64,000 bases of DNA from Shewanella sp. 10N.286.48.A6 (GTDB lineage: Bacteria > Pseudomonadota > Gammaproteobacteria > Enterobacterales > Shewanellaceae), in assembly GCF_002873135.1 (NCBI RefSeq), contig NZ_MCVI01000018.1:1-64000 (forward strand), written 5' to 3'. The notes beneath the pieces are model-generated. The model was given only the letters and a program-made list of their open reading frames with translations. It searched no databases and was not told where the DNA came from. Numbering within the stretch: the stretch's first letter is position 1; each line of letters begins with the position of its first letter. This document shows positions 44,876-54,450 of this stretch, piece after piece. Position numbers and translations under genes: made by a program.

Positions 44876-47164
44876 ATGAACAGCAATATGACAGTCACAA
44901 AACGCAGTGGCGAACGCGAAACAATCGATTTAGACAAAATTCATCGCGTTATCGAGTGGGCAGCTAAAGGATTGAAAAACGTTTCAGTCTCAGAAGTTGA
45001 ATTACGTTCTCATCTACAATTCTTTGACGGTATTCCAACTGAAGCAATCCACGAAACCATTATTAAAGCAGCAGCAGACTTAATCTCACCAGAAGCGCCT
45101 GATTATCAATTCCTCGCTGCAAGACTTGCTGTTTTTCATTTACGTAAAAAAGCTTTTGGCCAATTTGAGCCACCAAAGTTAGTTGATCAAGTCACTCGCT
45201 TGGTTGAACTTGGCAAATACGATAAGCATATTTTAGAAGATTACACGTCAGAAGAATTAACCATTTTAGATGGTTATATTGACCACTGGCGCGATATGAA
45301 CTTTTCTTATGCTGCAGTTAAACAGCTTGAAGGCAAATACCTAGTTCAAAACCGGGTCACTAACGAAATTTATGAAAGTGCTCAGTTCCTGTATATTTTA
45401 GTGGCAGCTTGTTTATTTGCGCGTTACCCAAAAGACACCCGTTTAGATTACATCAAACGTTTTTATGACGCGGCTTCAACATTTAAGATTTCTTTACCAA
45501 CCCCAATTATGGCAGGTGTACGTACTCCGACACGTCAATTTAGCTCATGTGTATTAATTGAATGTGACGACAGCCTTGACTCTATCAATGCGACCGCATC
45601 TTCAATTGTAAAATACGTTAGTCAACGCGCAGGTATTGGGATCAATGCCGGTCGTATCCGTGCATTAGGTAGCCCTATTCGCGGTGGTGAAGCATTCCAT
45701 ACCGGTTGCTTACCATTTTACAAATACTTTCAAACAGCGGTTAAATCGTGCTCTCAAGGCGGCGTACGTGGTGGTGCAGCTACCCTATTCTACCCGTTAT
45801 GGCATTTAGAAGTTGAATCGTTACTGGTACTTAAAAATAACCGTGGTGTTGAAGACAACCGTGTTCGCCATCTTGATTACGGTGTACAGCTAAACAAATT
45901 GATGTACCAACGTTTAATCAAAGGTCAAAACATCAGCCTATTCAGCCCATCTGATGTGCCAGGTTTATACGACGCTTTCTTCGCTGATCAAGACGAATTT
46001 GAACGTCTATACCTTCAGTATGAAGCTGACTTAAGCATTCGTCGTAAAGAGATTAAAGCAGTTGAATTATTTTCATTGATGATGCAAGAGCGTGCATCAA
46101 CAGGCCGAATCTACATTCAAAATGTTGATCACTGCAATACTCACAGCCCATTTGATCCGCAAGTTGCGCCAATTAAGCAATCAAACCTTTGTTTAGAAAT
46201 CGCCTTGCCAACTAAACCGTTGAAGAATATTGATGATCCAAATGGTGAGATTGCCCTTTGTACATTATCAGCATTAAACCTTGGTGCTATCAAAGATTTA
46301 TCAGAGCTAGAACCATTAGCTGACTTAGCAGTACGTGCATTAGATAACTTGCTTGATTATCAAGATTACCCAATCATTTCAGCGCAACTTGGTTCTATGA
46401 ATCGTCGTACTCTAGGCATAGGTGTGATTAACTTCGCTAATTACCTTGCTAAGAATGGCATGAAATATTCTGATAGCTCAGGTAATAACTTGACCCATAA
46501 AACCTTTGAAGCAATTCAATTTTACTTATTGAAAGCATCAAACAATTTAGCAAAAGAGCAAGGCGCATGTCCTTTGTTCAATGAAACAACGTACGCTCAA
46601 GGTATTTTACCCATTGATACCTATAAACGTGACTTGGATAAAATTTGTGACGAGCCATTACACATGGATTGGGAAGGTTTACGTGCCGATATTAAACAGC
46701 ACGGCCTGCGTAACTCCACTCTTTCGGCATTAATGCCGTCTGAAACATCATCGCAAATTTCTAATGCAACCAATGGCATTGAACCACCACGTGGCCTGAT
46801 CAGTGTTAAAGCCAGTAAAGATGGTCAATTAAAGCAAGTTGTACCTGACTTTGATGAACTTAAAGATAAGTATGAATTACTTTGGAATATGCCAAATAAT
46901 GAGGGTTACTTACAGTTAGTCGGTTTGATGCAGAAGTTTGTGGACCAAGCAATCTCATCAAATACCAATTACGACCCGACACGATTTGATAATCAAAAAG
47001 TGCCTATGCAAACCTTACTGAAAGATTTGCTCACCGCTTATAAGCTTGGGGTTAAGACCCTTTACTATCACAACACCCGTGATGGTGCATCGGATCAGTT
47101 TGATGACATCACTGTCGTTGAAAAAGAAGACGATGGTTGTGCAAGCGGCGCTTGTAAGATTTAA
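44876..47164 (+). CDS. nrdA: Class Ia ribonucleotide reductase, large subunit
   Basis: NrdA reduces ribonucleoside diphosphates to deoxyribonucleotides with NrdB. The 762 residues start with an ATP-cone (about 4-95; VTKRSGERETIDLDKIHRVI) that gives dATP feedback control. The redox cysteines are in SSCVLIECDDS and NLCLEIALP, with a DHCNTHSPF segment between; the mobile C-terminal pair is in GCASGACKI. The radical-transfer tyrosines lie near the C-terminus (KTLYYHNTRDG). A terminator-like hairpin separates it from nrdB. Confidence 0.97.
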   Translation: MNSNMTVTKRSGERETIDLDKIHRVIEWAAKGLKNVSVSEVELRSHLQFFDGIPTEAIHETIIKAAADLISPEAPDYQFLAARLAVFHLRKKAFGQFEPPKLVDQVTRLVELGKYDKHILEDYTSEELTILDGYIDHWRDMNFSYAAVKQLEGKYLVQNRVTNEIYESAQFLYILVAACLFARYPKDTRLDYIKRFYDAASTFKISLPTPIMAGVRTPTRQFSSCVLIECDDSLDSINATASSIVKYVSQRAGIGINAGRIRALGSPIRGGEAFHTGCLPFYKYFQTAVKSCSQGGVRGGAATLFYPLWHLEVESLLVLKNNRGVEDNRVRHLDYGVQLNKLMYQRLIKGQNISLFSPSDVPGLYDAFFADQDEFERLYLQYEADLSIRRKEIKAVELFSLMMQERASTGRIYIQNVDHCNTHSPFDPQVAPIKQSNLCLEIALPTKPLKNIDDPNGEIALCTLSALNLGAIKDLSELEPLADLAVRALDNLLDYQDYPIISAQLGSMNRRTLGIGVINFANYLAKNGMKYSDSSGNNLTHKTFEAIQFYLLKASNNLAKEQGACPLFNETTYAQGILPIDTYKRDLDKICDEPLHMDWEGLRADIKQHGLRNSTLSALMPSETSSQISNATNGIEPPRGLISVKASKDGQLKQVVPDFDELKDKYELLWNMPNNEGYLQLVGLMQKFVDQAISSNTNYDPTRFDNQKVPMQTLLKDLLTAYKLGVKTLYYHNTRDGASDQFDDITVVEKEDDGCASGACKI

Positions 47165-47184
47165 TCACTAATTAGCATATCAAC

Positions 47185-47208
47185 GCGGGGAGTTTTCCCC
47201 GCTTTTTT
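47185..47208 (+). terminator. Terminator-like hairpin between nrdA and nrdB
   Basis: GCGGGGA (47185-47191) and TCCCCGC (47196-47202) form a GC-rich stem with a four-base loop, followed at once by six T (47203-47208). nrdB starts 12 bases later. It looks like a true intrinsic terminator lying within what should be a single operon, and may act as an attenuator or as an mRNA 3'-end for a nrdA-only transcript. Confidence 0.85.
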
Positions 47209-47219
47209 GGGATATAAAA

Positions 47220-48350
47220 ATGGCTTACTCTACTTTCTGTCAAACTCCGAACAACCCAATGTATGAACCTATGTTCATGGGACAACCCGTTAACGTTGCA
47301 CGTTACGATCAACAAAAATATGAAGTGTTCGAAAAGTTAATTGAAAAACAATTATCCTTTTTCTGGCGTCCGGAAGAAGTAGATGTAAGTAAAGATAAAA
47401 TCGATTATCAAAGTTTACCTGAGCATGAAAAGCATATTTTTATCTCAAACCTCAAATACCAAACCTTACTTGATTCAATTCAAGGCCGCTCACCAAACGT
47501 AGCATTATTGCCATTAGTGTCGTTACCTGAGCTTGAAACTTGGATTGAAACTTGGTCTTTCTCTGAAACTATTCACTCTCGTTCATATACCCATATTATT
47601 CGTAATATTGTTAATGATCCTTCAGTAGTTTTTGATGACATCGTCGTCAACCAAGAAATCTTAAAACGGGCCGGTGATATCGCTCAATATTATGATGACT
47701 TGATTGAATTAACCCAAGTGATGAATCTACACGGACAAGGCACGCACCTCATCAACGGTAAAGAAATTACCGTTAATAGCCGTATTCTTAAAAAATCATT
47801 GTATTTATGCATGATGTCAGTCAACGCATTAGAAGCAATTCGTTTTTATGTTAGCTTTGCATGTTCATTTGCTTTTGCTGAACGTAACTTAATGGAAGGC
47901 AATGCAAAAATTATTCGTTTGATTGCCCGTGATGAAGCATTACACCTTAATAGTACTCAGCATATTTTAAATATTATGCAAGGTGGAAAAGACGATCCTG
48001 AAATGGGTGAAATTGCGGCTGAATGTGAGCAAGAAGCCTATGACATCTTTTATAAAGCTGCAGAACAAGAAAAGCAGTGGGCACAGTACTTATTTAAAGA
48101 CGGTTCAATGATTGGCTTAAATGAACAGATTTTATGTCAGTACGTTGAATATATTACTAACCAGCGCATGAAAGCGGTTAATTTAAAACAGCCTTATGCT
48201 GAGCAAACTAATCCACTTCCTTGGATGAAAAACTGGCTTGAAAGTGATGCGGTACAAGTTGCCCCACAAGAAGTAGAAGTCTCTTCTTACTTAGTAGGAC
48301 AAATTGATTCAGCTGTTGATAGCGATGAGTTTTTAGATTTTGACCTATAA
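47220..48350 (+). CDS. nrdB: Class Ia ribonucleotide reductase, small subunit
   Basis: NrdB holds the di-iron site and the tyrosyl radical. The 376 residues keep [24 protein letters not shown], with the radical Tyr (Tyr123 here, E. coli Tyr122) and a metal-ligand His and Glu, then [16 protein letters not shown] with further ligands. Expression may be set by reading through the hairpin upstream; no strong Shine-Dalgarno is visible (TTGGGATATAAAA before ATG). yfaE overlaps its 3' end. Confidence 0.97.
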   Translation: MAYSTFCQTPNNPMYEPMFMGQPVNVARYDQQKYEVFEKLIEKQLSFFWRPEEVDVSKDKIDYQSLPEHEKHIFISNLKYQTLLDSIQGRSPNVALLPLVSLPELETWIETWSFSETIHSRSYTHIIRNIVNDPSVVFDDIVVNQEILKRAGDIAQYYDDLIELTQVMNLHGQGTHLINGKEITVNSRILKKSLYLCMMSVNALEAIRFYVSFACSFAFAERNLMEGNAKIIRLIARDEALHLNSTQHILNIMQGGKDDPEMGEIAAECEQEAYDIFYKAAEQEKQWAQYLFKDGSMIGLNEQILCQYVEYITNQRMKAVNLKQPYAEQTNPLPWMKNWLESDAVQVAPQEVEVSSYLVGQIDSAVDSDEFLDFDL

Positions 48351-48678
48351 TAGACATTTAAAAAAAGCCCCCATTGTTAGCTTAAATGGGGAACCTGTGT
48401 TGCTGTTTAATCAACAGCAACACACGCTTTTAGAAGTATTAGAAATAAAAAAAGTCAACGTCTTCTCTGAATGTCGACGTGGTTTTTGTGGTGCCTGTAA
48501 AACCAAAATCATTAGTGGTAAGGTGAGCTATATCACTGAGCCACTTGTTGAGTTAGAAGCTGATGAATGCCTGCCATGTTGCTGCGTACCCGATAGCAAT
48601 ATTGATTTAGATCTCACCACAGATGAACCCAGTAATATTTACGTTCAACAACGCAGACATCTATTAGTGACTGAGTAA
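48340..48678 (+). CDS. yfaE: YfaE-type [2Fe-2S] ferredoxin, NrdB cofactor maintenance
   Basis: A small plant-type ferredoxin that helps assemble or repair the NrdB di-iron-tyrosyl cofactor. The cluster ligands are in CRRGFCGAC, with the fourth in [10 protein letters not shown]; the rest ([18 protein letters not shown]) matches YfaE. The frame has no ATG; the likely start is TTG at 48340, which overlaps nrdB by 11 bases and gives 112 residues, slightly longer at the N-terminus than E. coli YfaE. It completes the nrdAB-yfaE operon. Confidence 0.92.
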   Translation: MTYNRHLKKAPIVSLNGEPVLLFNQQQHTLLEVLEIKKVNVFSECRRGFCGACKTKIISGKVSYITEPLVELEADECLPCCCVPDSNIDLDLTTDEPSNIYVQQRRHLLVTE

Positions 48679-48748
48679 TATCACTAATTAACGCTAAGTC
48701 ATGACCTGACTTTTAGTAATTGCATCTTTGATAGACATAAAAATTGAA

Positions 48749-49645
48749 TTATATTCTTTCTTTTTTAGCTGCGATGAACATTTTTTCCACCTCACCAAAC
48801 ATCCAGTTCATTATGTGTCCCGCACCTTTATCCCGTCGCTTCACTAATCCCATTTCAATGGTGAGTGAATCCGATATGTGATAACAGCTTAACTCAATTA
48901 TCTCGCCTGTATACCAATCTGAATGGGCAATATGCTCCGGTACTAAGGCCCAACCTAAACCACGGGCAACGAGAGAAGTAATATAATAATAGCTGTCCAC
49001 GTGCCAACAATTAGCTGAAATAGGTTTACCTGTGGTTTCTAAGTCACAAATAACAAATTGTTTATACATGTTTAATTGTGAAATATTTGGCACTGGTATT
49101 GACGCTAACGGATGTTTCGTTGCAACAATTAGAGATTGATGAAAACTATCAATGGTAAAGAACTCTAAACTGTCACTCAGTTGTTCACCCAAGAACAAAA
49201 TACCTAAATCAGCCTTTCCTATTTCAACCCACTGTGCAATATCGTCTCGGGTTCCATTTAAGATAGTCAGTTTTAATAATGGAAATTGGTGAGCGGTTTT
49301 ATCAAAGAAATCTTCGAAAATAGAGATAGGTACAGCTTCGTCAATAGCGATTGTTAGCGACAATTCATCATCAGTCATTACCGACATAGCTCTAGCATTT
49401 AAACGCTCACATTGTGCTATAACGGCATTGGCTTCAATATACATTTGTTCGCCCTGCCCTGTCAGCACAGGTAAACGCCCAGATCTATCAAATAATTTAA
49501 AACCTAAATCAATTTCCAAGTTAGCTATAGCACTGCTTATCCTTGACTGCGCTTTTCCTAAAGAACGGGCAGCAGCAGAAAATGAACCTAAATTCACGGC
49601 AGTAACAAATGCTTGTAATTGCTCTATAGACCAATTCATATTCAT
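48749..49645 (-). CDS. LysR-family transcriptional regulator
   Basis: A full-length 298-residue LysR regulator: HTH at WSIEQLQAFVTAVNLGSFSAAARSLGKAQSRISSAIANLE, then FDRSGRLPVLT, and a two-subdomain effector domain. It is divergent from the MATE efflux gene 109 bases away, with a 19-bp inverted repeat between them, so it probably controls that gene and itself. Confidence 0.92.
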   Translation of the reverse strand: MNMNWSIEQLQAFVTAVNLGSFSAAARSLGKAQSRISSAIANLEIDLGFKLFDRSGRLPVLTGQGEQMYIEANAVIAQCERLNARAMSVMTDDELSLTIAIDEAVPISIFEDFFDKTAHQFPLLKLTILNGTRDDIAQWVEIGKADLGILFLGEQLSDSLEFFTIDSFHQSLIVATKHPLASIPVPNISQLNMYKQFVICDLETTGKPISANCWHVDSYYYITSLVARGLGWALVPEHIAHSDWYTGEIIELSCYHISDSLTIEMGLVKRRDKGAGHIMNWMFGEVEKMFIAAKKERI

Positions 49646-49669
49646 ACTCTTAATTGAATCATTAACAAT

Positions 49670-49688
49670 CTATCCGTTTAGCGGATAG
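49670..49688. promoter_or_regulatory. LysR operator candidate in LysR-MATE intergenic region
   Basis: A perfect 7-bp dyad, CTATCCG-TTTAG-CGGATAG, stands in the 109-base gap between the divergent LysR and MATE genes. Size, spacing and position fit a LysR-type binding site (T-N11-A type). Confidence 0.65.
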
Positions 49689-49754
49689 TAACCAACTTTA
49701 GTCTATCTTATATGGTGCGATAATGATGCTTCATTCTCAACAAGCCTTAAAAAA

Positions 49755-51161
49755 ATGTCGTTAATCATATCTCAAAAAGTTAACCCTAATAATGTGAAGC
49801 AACATTATTGGAAATATGCCATTCCATCGATTAGCGCAATGCTAGTCAGTGGCTTATATCAAATCATCGACGGTATCTTCGTTGGCCATTACATTGGTTT
49901 CGAGGGGCTTGCTGGGATCAACCTCGCTTGGCCAATTATCAGCGGTATTATTGGTGTTGGCATGATGATAGGCATGGGTGCAGGCAGCTTATTATCGATC
50001 AGCCGTGGCGAGAATAACCCTATAAAATCAAAACGCATTTTAAATAATGCCATCGCCCTGCTCATTGGCTTTAGCATAATGGCTGCGCTGTTCATTCAAT
50101 TTTTTGCTAAAGACTTATTGTTATTACAAAAAGCTGAAGGTGAGAACTTATCTATGGCAATGGCCTATATAGACGTTTTTGTTTATGGCGCATTTTTTAC
50201 AACCGCGGCTACTGCAATACCACTGTTAATTCGTAATGATGAAAACCCGGCTATCGCGACACAACTTATGGTGCTAGGTGCCTGTGTAAATATCATATTG
50301 GATTACCTGCTGATTGTCCTTTACCCAATGGGCTTGCATGGTGCTGCGTTGGCTACCATGATTTCTCAAACCTTAGTCGTGATATTAGGCGGCTGTTATT
50401 TTATGTCGAGTAAATCGAATACTAAATTACAATTTTCTTTGAATGTCATTAACGTTAAGACTATGGGTTCTATAATGGCATTGGGCTTATCCAGTTTGTT
50501 TATGTTCATGTATTTTAGCTTTATTATTGCCTTACATAACTACTCATTCATGGTTTACGGCTCGGCTGTGCATGTCGCCGCCTTCGCGATTATCGGCTAT
50601 ATCGCCACAATGTTTTATCTCATAGCAGAAGGAATTGCTGGGGGTATGCAGCCACCGGTAAGTTATTATTACGGCAAAAAACAAATAGCCAACATCAAAA
50701 CAACGGTGATTCTTGCGACAAAAGTCGTTTGTATTTTCGCACTGTTATTGGTTGTAGTATTAAACTTGTTTCCTAGCAATGTGCTGCAGCTGTTCAGTCA
50801 TGGCGATGGCGCATTAATGGCTGAAGCTTTAATCGGAATTCGATTACATCTGTTTGCGTTAATCTTGGACGGTATTATCTTTGTGGCCACAGTGTATTTT
50901 ATGGCCGTTAATCAAGGCCGTAAATCCTTAACCATTTCGATAAGTAATATGCTGATCCAACTTCCATTTTTGATGCTTTTGCCGTTGATGATTGGGGTCA
51001 ATGGTATTTGGCTGGCTGTGCCACTTTCCAATATAAGCTTATGTCTTTTACTGATGCCGATGGTATTTAATGAACTAAAACGCATTAAAAAGATCGACGA
51101 ACAACACCAGCCTGTAGCGGTAGTACACCAAAGTCCCCAAACAACGAGTGTGCACGCGTAA
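49755..51161 (+). CDS. MATE-family multidrug efflux transporter
   Basis: A 468-residue inner-membrane protein with about 12 segments. The opening YAIPSISAMLVSGLYQIIDGIFVGHYIGFEGLAGINLAWP is the N-lobe signature of MATE transporters, with repeat GAALATMISQTLVV later in the protein. It exports cationic compounds by Na+ or H+ antiport; the substrate is unknown. It is divergent from, and probably regulated by, the LysR gene. A strong terminator follows. Confidence 0.9.
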   Translation: MSLIISQKVNPNNVKQHYWKYAIPSISAMLVSGLYQIIDGIFVGHYIGFEGLAGINLAWPIISGIIGVGMMIGMGAGSLLSISRGENNPIKSKRILNNAIALLIGFSIMAALFIQFFAKDLLLLQKAEGENLSMAMAYIDVFVYGAFFTTAATAIPLLIRNDENPAIATQLMVLGACVNIILDYLLIVLYPMGLHGAALATMISQTLVVILGGCYFMSSKSNTKLQFSLNVINVKTMGSIMALGLSSLFMFMYFSFIIALHNYSFMVYGSAVHVAAFAIIGYIATMFYLIAEGIAGGMQPPVSYYYGKKQIANIKTTVILATKVVCIFALLLVVVLNLFPSNVLQLFSHGDGALMAEALIGIRLHLFALILDGIIFVATVYFMAVNQGRKSLTISISNMLIQLPFLMLLPLMIGVNGIWLAVPLSNISLCLLLMPMVFNELKRIKKIDEQHQPVAVVHQSPQTTSVHA

Positions 51162-51178
51162 GCGCTGTGCAAATATAC

Positions 51179-51204
51179 AAAAGGACTGCAAATGCAGTCC
51201 TTTT
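51179..51204. terminator. Terminator between MATE and AbgT genes
   Basis: Arms AAAAGGACTGCA (51179-51190) and TGCAGTCCTTTT (51193-51204) form a 12-bp stem with a two-base loop in the convergent gap, with A/T ends that allow bidirectional use. Confidence 0.9.
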
Positions 51205-51247
51205 TAGTTTATTCGATTGTAGACTGTAGGCCTAAATCATTAAGGGC

Positions 51248-52801
51248 TTAACCGTAGGTGTAACTTGCACCAAGGCCTAATGGGAAACCAATTGACCAAT
51301 AGATCAATAACCAAGCGCTCCAAATAGACAACAATGCCAAGCTAAATGGCAGCATCATAGAAATTAACGTACCAATGCCTATGCCTTTCACATAACGTTG
51401 ACAGTAAACTACCACCAACGGGAAGTATGGCATCAATGGGGTAATGATATTAGAGCTTGAATCGCCCACTCGGTAAGCGGCTTGGGATAAATCTGGGCTA
51501 ATATTGAGCTGCATCAACATAGGAACCAGTACCGGCCCAATCAGTGCCCATTTAGCCGACGATGAACCAACAAATAGGTTAACGAAACCAACTAAAATTA
51601 CCATGCCAATAACGGTAACTTCAGCAGGCAAGTTCATGGCTTTTAAGCCGCCTGCGCCTTCTACCGCAATTAACGCACCAAGGTTTGACGCTGAAAATGC
51701 AGCGACAAACTGGGCACAGAAAAACGCCATTACAATATAGTGCGCCATGCCACTCATTGATTTTGACATCGCCTGCACCACATCGGCTGAACTTTTAAAG
51801 GTGCCAGTCATAAAGCCATAAACCAAACCTGGCAATACAAAGAAGATAAAGATTAACGGCACAATTGATTGCATCAATGGCGCACTAAAACTGGTTAACG
51901 AACCACTAGCATCGCGTAAGGTTGATGTTTCAGGAATAGTTAATGAGAAAAAGCCAACTATCGCGGCCAACATCACCGCCGATGCCACTCTAAATGCATT
52001 TATTTCTTTAGAAGTAACCTCTTCCATTGCTGGTAAATCTACTTCTTCACGCTTTACTTTATGGCTACGATTAAGTCTTGGCTCAAGAATTTTATCGGTT
52101 AAATACCAAATTGTTAAGGTAATTGGGATACATGATGAAGCTGCAAAGAACCAATTATTGAGTGGGTTGACTTGAATATCAGGATCGACAATTTGCGCTG
52201 CCGACTGAGTAAAGCTTTGTAATAGTGGGTCAATTCCTGAGGGAATAAAGTTGGCGCAAAAACCGCCTGATACCCCTGCAAACGCCGCGGCAATACCAGC
52301 TAATGGATGGCGACCAACAGTAAAAAATATCACCCCAGCAAGTGGGATAACGACCACATAACCCGCATCAGTTGCGGTATGAGAAATAATCCCCACTAAC
52401 ACAACCGCTGGTGTTAAAAACTTTGCCGGGGTTATTTTTAGCATTTGTTTAAGTGCTGTATTAATAAAGCCTGATTGCTCAGCAACACCTACACCTAACA
52501 TGGCCACAAGAACAACACCTAGCGGTGCAAATGCTGTAAACGTGGTTACCATTGAGGTTAGAAAGTGAGTTAACGCTTCTGCACTCAATAAATTATTAAC
52601 CACAATTGGACTATCTGTTCTAGGATCAATCGCCTCAAAATTCACACCCGACAATAAAGCTGAGATAGCCCATACGGCGAACATTAAAATTAAGAACAGC
52701 ATCGCAGGATCTGGTAACTTATTACCAACTCTCTCAATACCATCTAAAGCTCTACCTAAAAAGCCAGGCGCTTTTTCAGTAGATTCACTTGTCATTGTCA
52801 T
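51248..52801 (-). CDS. AbgT-family transporter
   Basis: A 517-residue polytopic protein of the AbgT family, which takes up p-aminobenzoyl-glutamate or, in some members, exports sulfonamides. Characteristic pieces include GFLGRALDGIERVGNKLPDPAMLF at the N-terminus, a conserved GVGVAEQSGFINT region, and a C-terminal NLFVGSSSAKWALIGPVLVPML with DSSSNIITPLMPYFPL. Most abg operons carry AbgA/AbgB hydrolases; none is here. The 3' end converges with the MATE gene, and a dyad lies upstream. Confidence 0.9.
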   Translation of the reverse strand: MTMTSESTEKAPGFLGRALDGIERVGNKLPDPAMLFLILMFAVWAISALLSGVNFEAIDPRTDSPIVVNNLLSAEALTHFLTSMVTTFTAFAPLGVVLVAMLGVGVAEQSGFINTALKQMLKITPAKFLTPAVVLVGIISHTATDAGYVVVIPLAGVIFFTVGRHPLAGIAAAFAGVSGGFCANFIPSGIDPLLQSFTQSAAQIVDPDIQVNPLNNWFFAASSCIPITLTIWYLTDKILEPRLNRSHKVKREEVDLPAMEEVTSKEINAFRVASAVMLAAIVGFFSLTIPETSTLRDASGSLTSFSAPLMQSIVPLIFIFFVLPGLVYGFMTGTFKSSADVVQAMSKSMSGMAHYIVMAFFCAQFVAAFSASNLGALIAVEGAGGLKAMNLPAEVTVIGMVILVGFVNLFVGSSSAKWALIGPVLVPMLMQLNISPDLSQAAYRVGDSSSNIITPLMPYFPLVVVYCQRYVKGIGIGTLISMMLPFSLALLSIWSAWLLIYWSIGFPLGLGASYTYG

Positions 52802-53171
52802 TCTATCCCTACCTTCGTTGAGTCCATATTCACTTTCACAGCATAAATGCCAGTAACATTTATGGCTAGTGGATATAAAACATCTCTATTTTAATTTTTT
52901 GTTTTTTTAGTTTATTAAACGAACCTTTAAGCAAACTTAAAATAATAAAAAACCAGCTATAAATCAGCCCGCAAATTATCCAACTATTAATTATTAGCCT
53001 AGATTACATTTTCACTAAAATTTCAATGTAGCACTTCAAACTAAATGTTTTAAGAAACAGACAAAAACAAACATCCTATTAACATCAGTAACTTGTGATA
53101 ATGAAAACAATAAATATTACATTCATTATTATTGAATTCTGGTAAACTCTGTCGTAAATAATTGAGGGGAA
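52802..53171. other. Intergenic region upstream of AbgT gene and truncated gene
   Basis: The 370-base AT-rich gap contains the AbgT promoter (leftward) and probably the promoter of the truncated gene at 53172. A perfect 8-bp inverted repeat lies at 52842-52864. Near 53132-53160 a TTGAAT-17-TAAATA pair could be a weak promoter for the truncated gene. Confidence 0.4.
52842..52864. promoter_or_regulatory. Dyad upstream of AbgT gene
   Basis: CATAAATG (52842-52849) and CATTTATG (52857-52864) surround a seven-base spacer 40-60 bases before the AbgT start codon. The location is that of an operator or leader hairpin; no regulator is assigned. Confidence 0.45.
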
Positions 53172-53213
53172 ATGAGTCAATCGAAAGACAAATACAGCAT
53201 TAATAATACTGAC
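53172..53213 (+). pseudogene. 5' stub of a gene truncated by the IS3-family element (possible BCCT transporter)
   Basis: ATG at 53172 follows a strong GAGGGG ribosome binding site by four bases. The frame reads MSQSKDKYSINNTD for 14 codons and then enters the left inverted repeat of the IS element, where it soon stops. The opening resembles the DKYSI(D/H)NTDY-VGQDN N-terminus of BCCT (choline/betaine) transporters that I recall from Shewanella and Vibrio, but 14 residues are too few to be sure. The rest of the gene is not seen to the right of the element. Confidence 0.5.
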
Positions 53214-53275
53214 TGTTGTGGTTGAATTAGCCGGACACTTTAATAAAGGAATATAATGCCATTATTGAGGTGAAT

Positions 53276-53581
53276 ATGACTAAACGAATAAATAAGCAGT
53301 ATCCAGAAGACTTTAAACAAGAAGCCGTGGCTTTGGTGCTTGAGCAAGGTTACACAATAATTCAAGCAGCAGCCTCTTTAGGGATCACAGATAAAATCCT
53401 TTACAGCTGGGCTTCTAAACACAAAAAGCAGGCATAAGGTGATACCTTATCTGTCGATGAACGCACCGAACTGATGCTGTTACGCAAAGAGAATAAGCGC
53501 TTATTAATGGAGCGTGAAATCCTAAAAATACCCAAGGGGCACACCGAGGCCAGCGCCTTCTTTGTGAAAGAAATGAAGTAA
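53276..53581 (+). pseudogene. IS3 transposase orfA, broken
   Basis: The frame reads MTKRINKQYPEDFKQEAVAL, a helix-turn-helix region, then SWASKHKKQA and a premature TAA at 53435-53437. The frame then continues GDTLSVDERTELMLLRKENKR to the true end at 53579-53581. A single base change probably made the stop. Near the end it reads EREILK-IPKGHTE-ASAFFVKEMK; the relatives I know read EREILKKASAFF, so about seven residues (21 bases) have been inserted. The insertion falls on the A-run that normally serves as the -1 frameshift site in IS3 elements. Confidence 0.88.
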
Positions 53582-53604
53582 GGTATTCATTTATCAAGAC
53601 TCTT

Positions 53605-54450
53605 GTGACGAAATATCCTATTTCGATGGCGTGCAAAGTGATGCAGGTCAGTACATCAGCGTATTACGTTTGGCTTAAAATTCCTAGTGAGCTTATCACT
53701 GCCGATACCTTGGCATTGTTTCGTCGAGCTAAAGCATTATTCAAGGCCAGTCGAAACAGCTTAGGTAGTCGAGAGTTAGCTAAAGCGCTACACAAAGAAG
53801 GGTTTAGCATCACACGTTATCGCACCATTAAGTTAATGGCGCGACTGAATCTGCATGTAACGCAACGTCTTGCTTATAAAGTCACCACAAAGCGTAAGCA
53901 CAGTGATAGTGTGGCTGACAATTTGCTTAATATGAATTTTAATCCTGTAGGGCCAAATCAAGTTTGGGCAGGCGATGTGAGCTATCTTAAAACAGGCGAA
54001 AGCTGGCTGTACCTCGCAGTGGTAATGGATTTGTATTCTCGCAGAATCGTTGGCTGGAACATATCTAAGCGAATGACACGAAGCTTAGTTGAGAACGCAT
54101 TCTTGAAGGCTTACAACTTGCGCAAACCACCTAAAGGCTTGGTGTTTCATAGCGATAGAGGTTCGCAATATACCAGTAAAGGTTATCGACGTTTATTAAA
54201 AAAATTGGACTGCCGAGCAAGTATGGGCGATGTTGGTGCGTGTTGGGACAATGCTGTTGTAGAGCGTTTTTTTGGTAGTTTAAAGCATGACTGGTTGTTA
54301 AAAGTACCACAGCCAACTCGTCAACATATGTGTGATGATGTGGCGAAATATATGAAATATTACAATGTTGAACGACTGCATTCGGCAAATGCTGATCAGT
54401 CACCGATAGATTTTGAAATCTCTTTTAGAAAAGTGTCCGGTTGGAGTTGA
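53605..54450 (+). CDS. IS3 transposase orfB (DDE integrase domain)
   Basis: The 281-residue region is open, and its frame (-1 relative to orfA) extends upstream past the orfA end, as expected for frameshift expression. The catalytic triad is visible: Asp in VWAGDVSYLKTG, Asp in VFHSDRGSQY and Glu in NAVVERFFGSLK. The GTG used as the start is arbitrary, because the normal product is an OrfAB fusion. Since orfA has a stop and a disrupted slippage site, active transposase is unlikely to be made in cis. Confidence 0.85.
   Translation: MTKYPISMACKVMQVSTSAYYVWLKIPSELITADTLALFRRAKALFKASRNSLGSRELAKALHKEGFSITRYRTIKLMARLNLHVTQRLAYKVTTKRKHSDSVADNLLNMNFNPVGPNQVWAGDVSYLKTGESWLYLAVVMDLYSRRIVGWNISKRMTRSLVENAFLKAYNLRKPPKGLVFHSDRGSQYTSKGYRRLLKKLDCRASMGDVGACWDNAVVERFFGSLKHDWLLKVPQPTRQHMCDDVAKYMKYYNVERLHSANADQSPIDFEISFRKVSGWS

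Noticed and set aside
53132..53160. Sigma-70 promoter for the truncated gene
   Set aside because: TTGAAT with 17-base spacing to TAAATA is too weak (three of six at the -10) to list as a feature.
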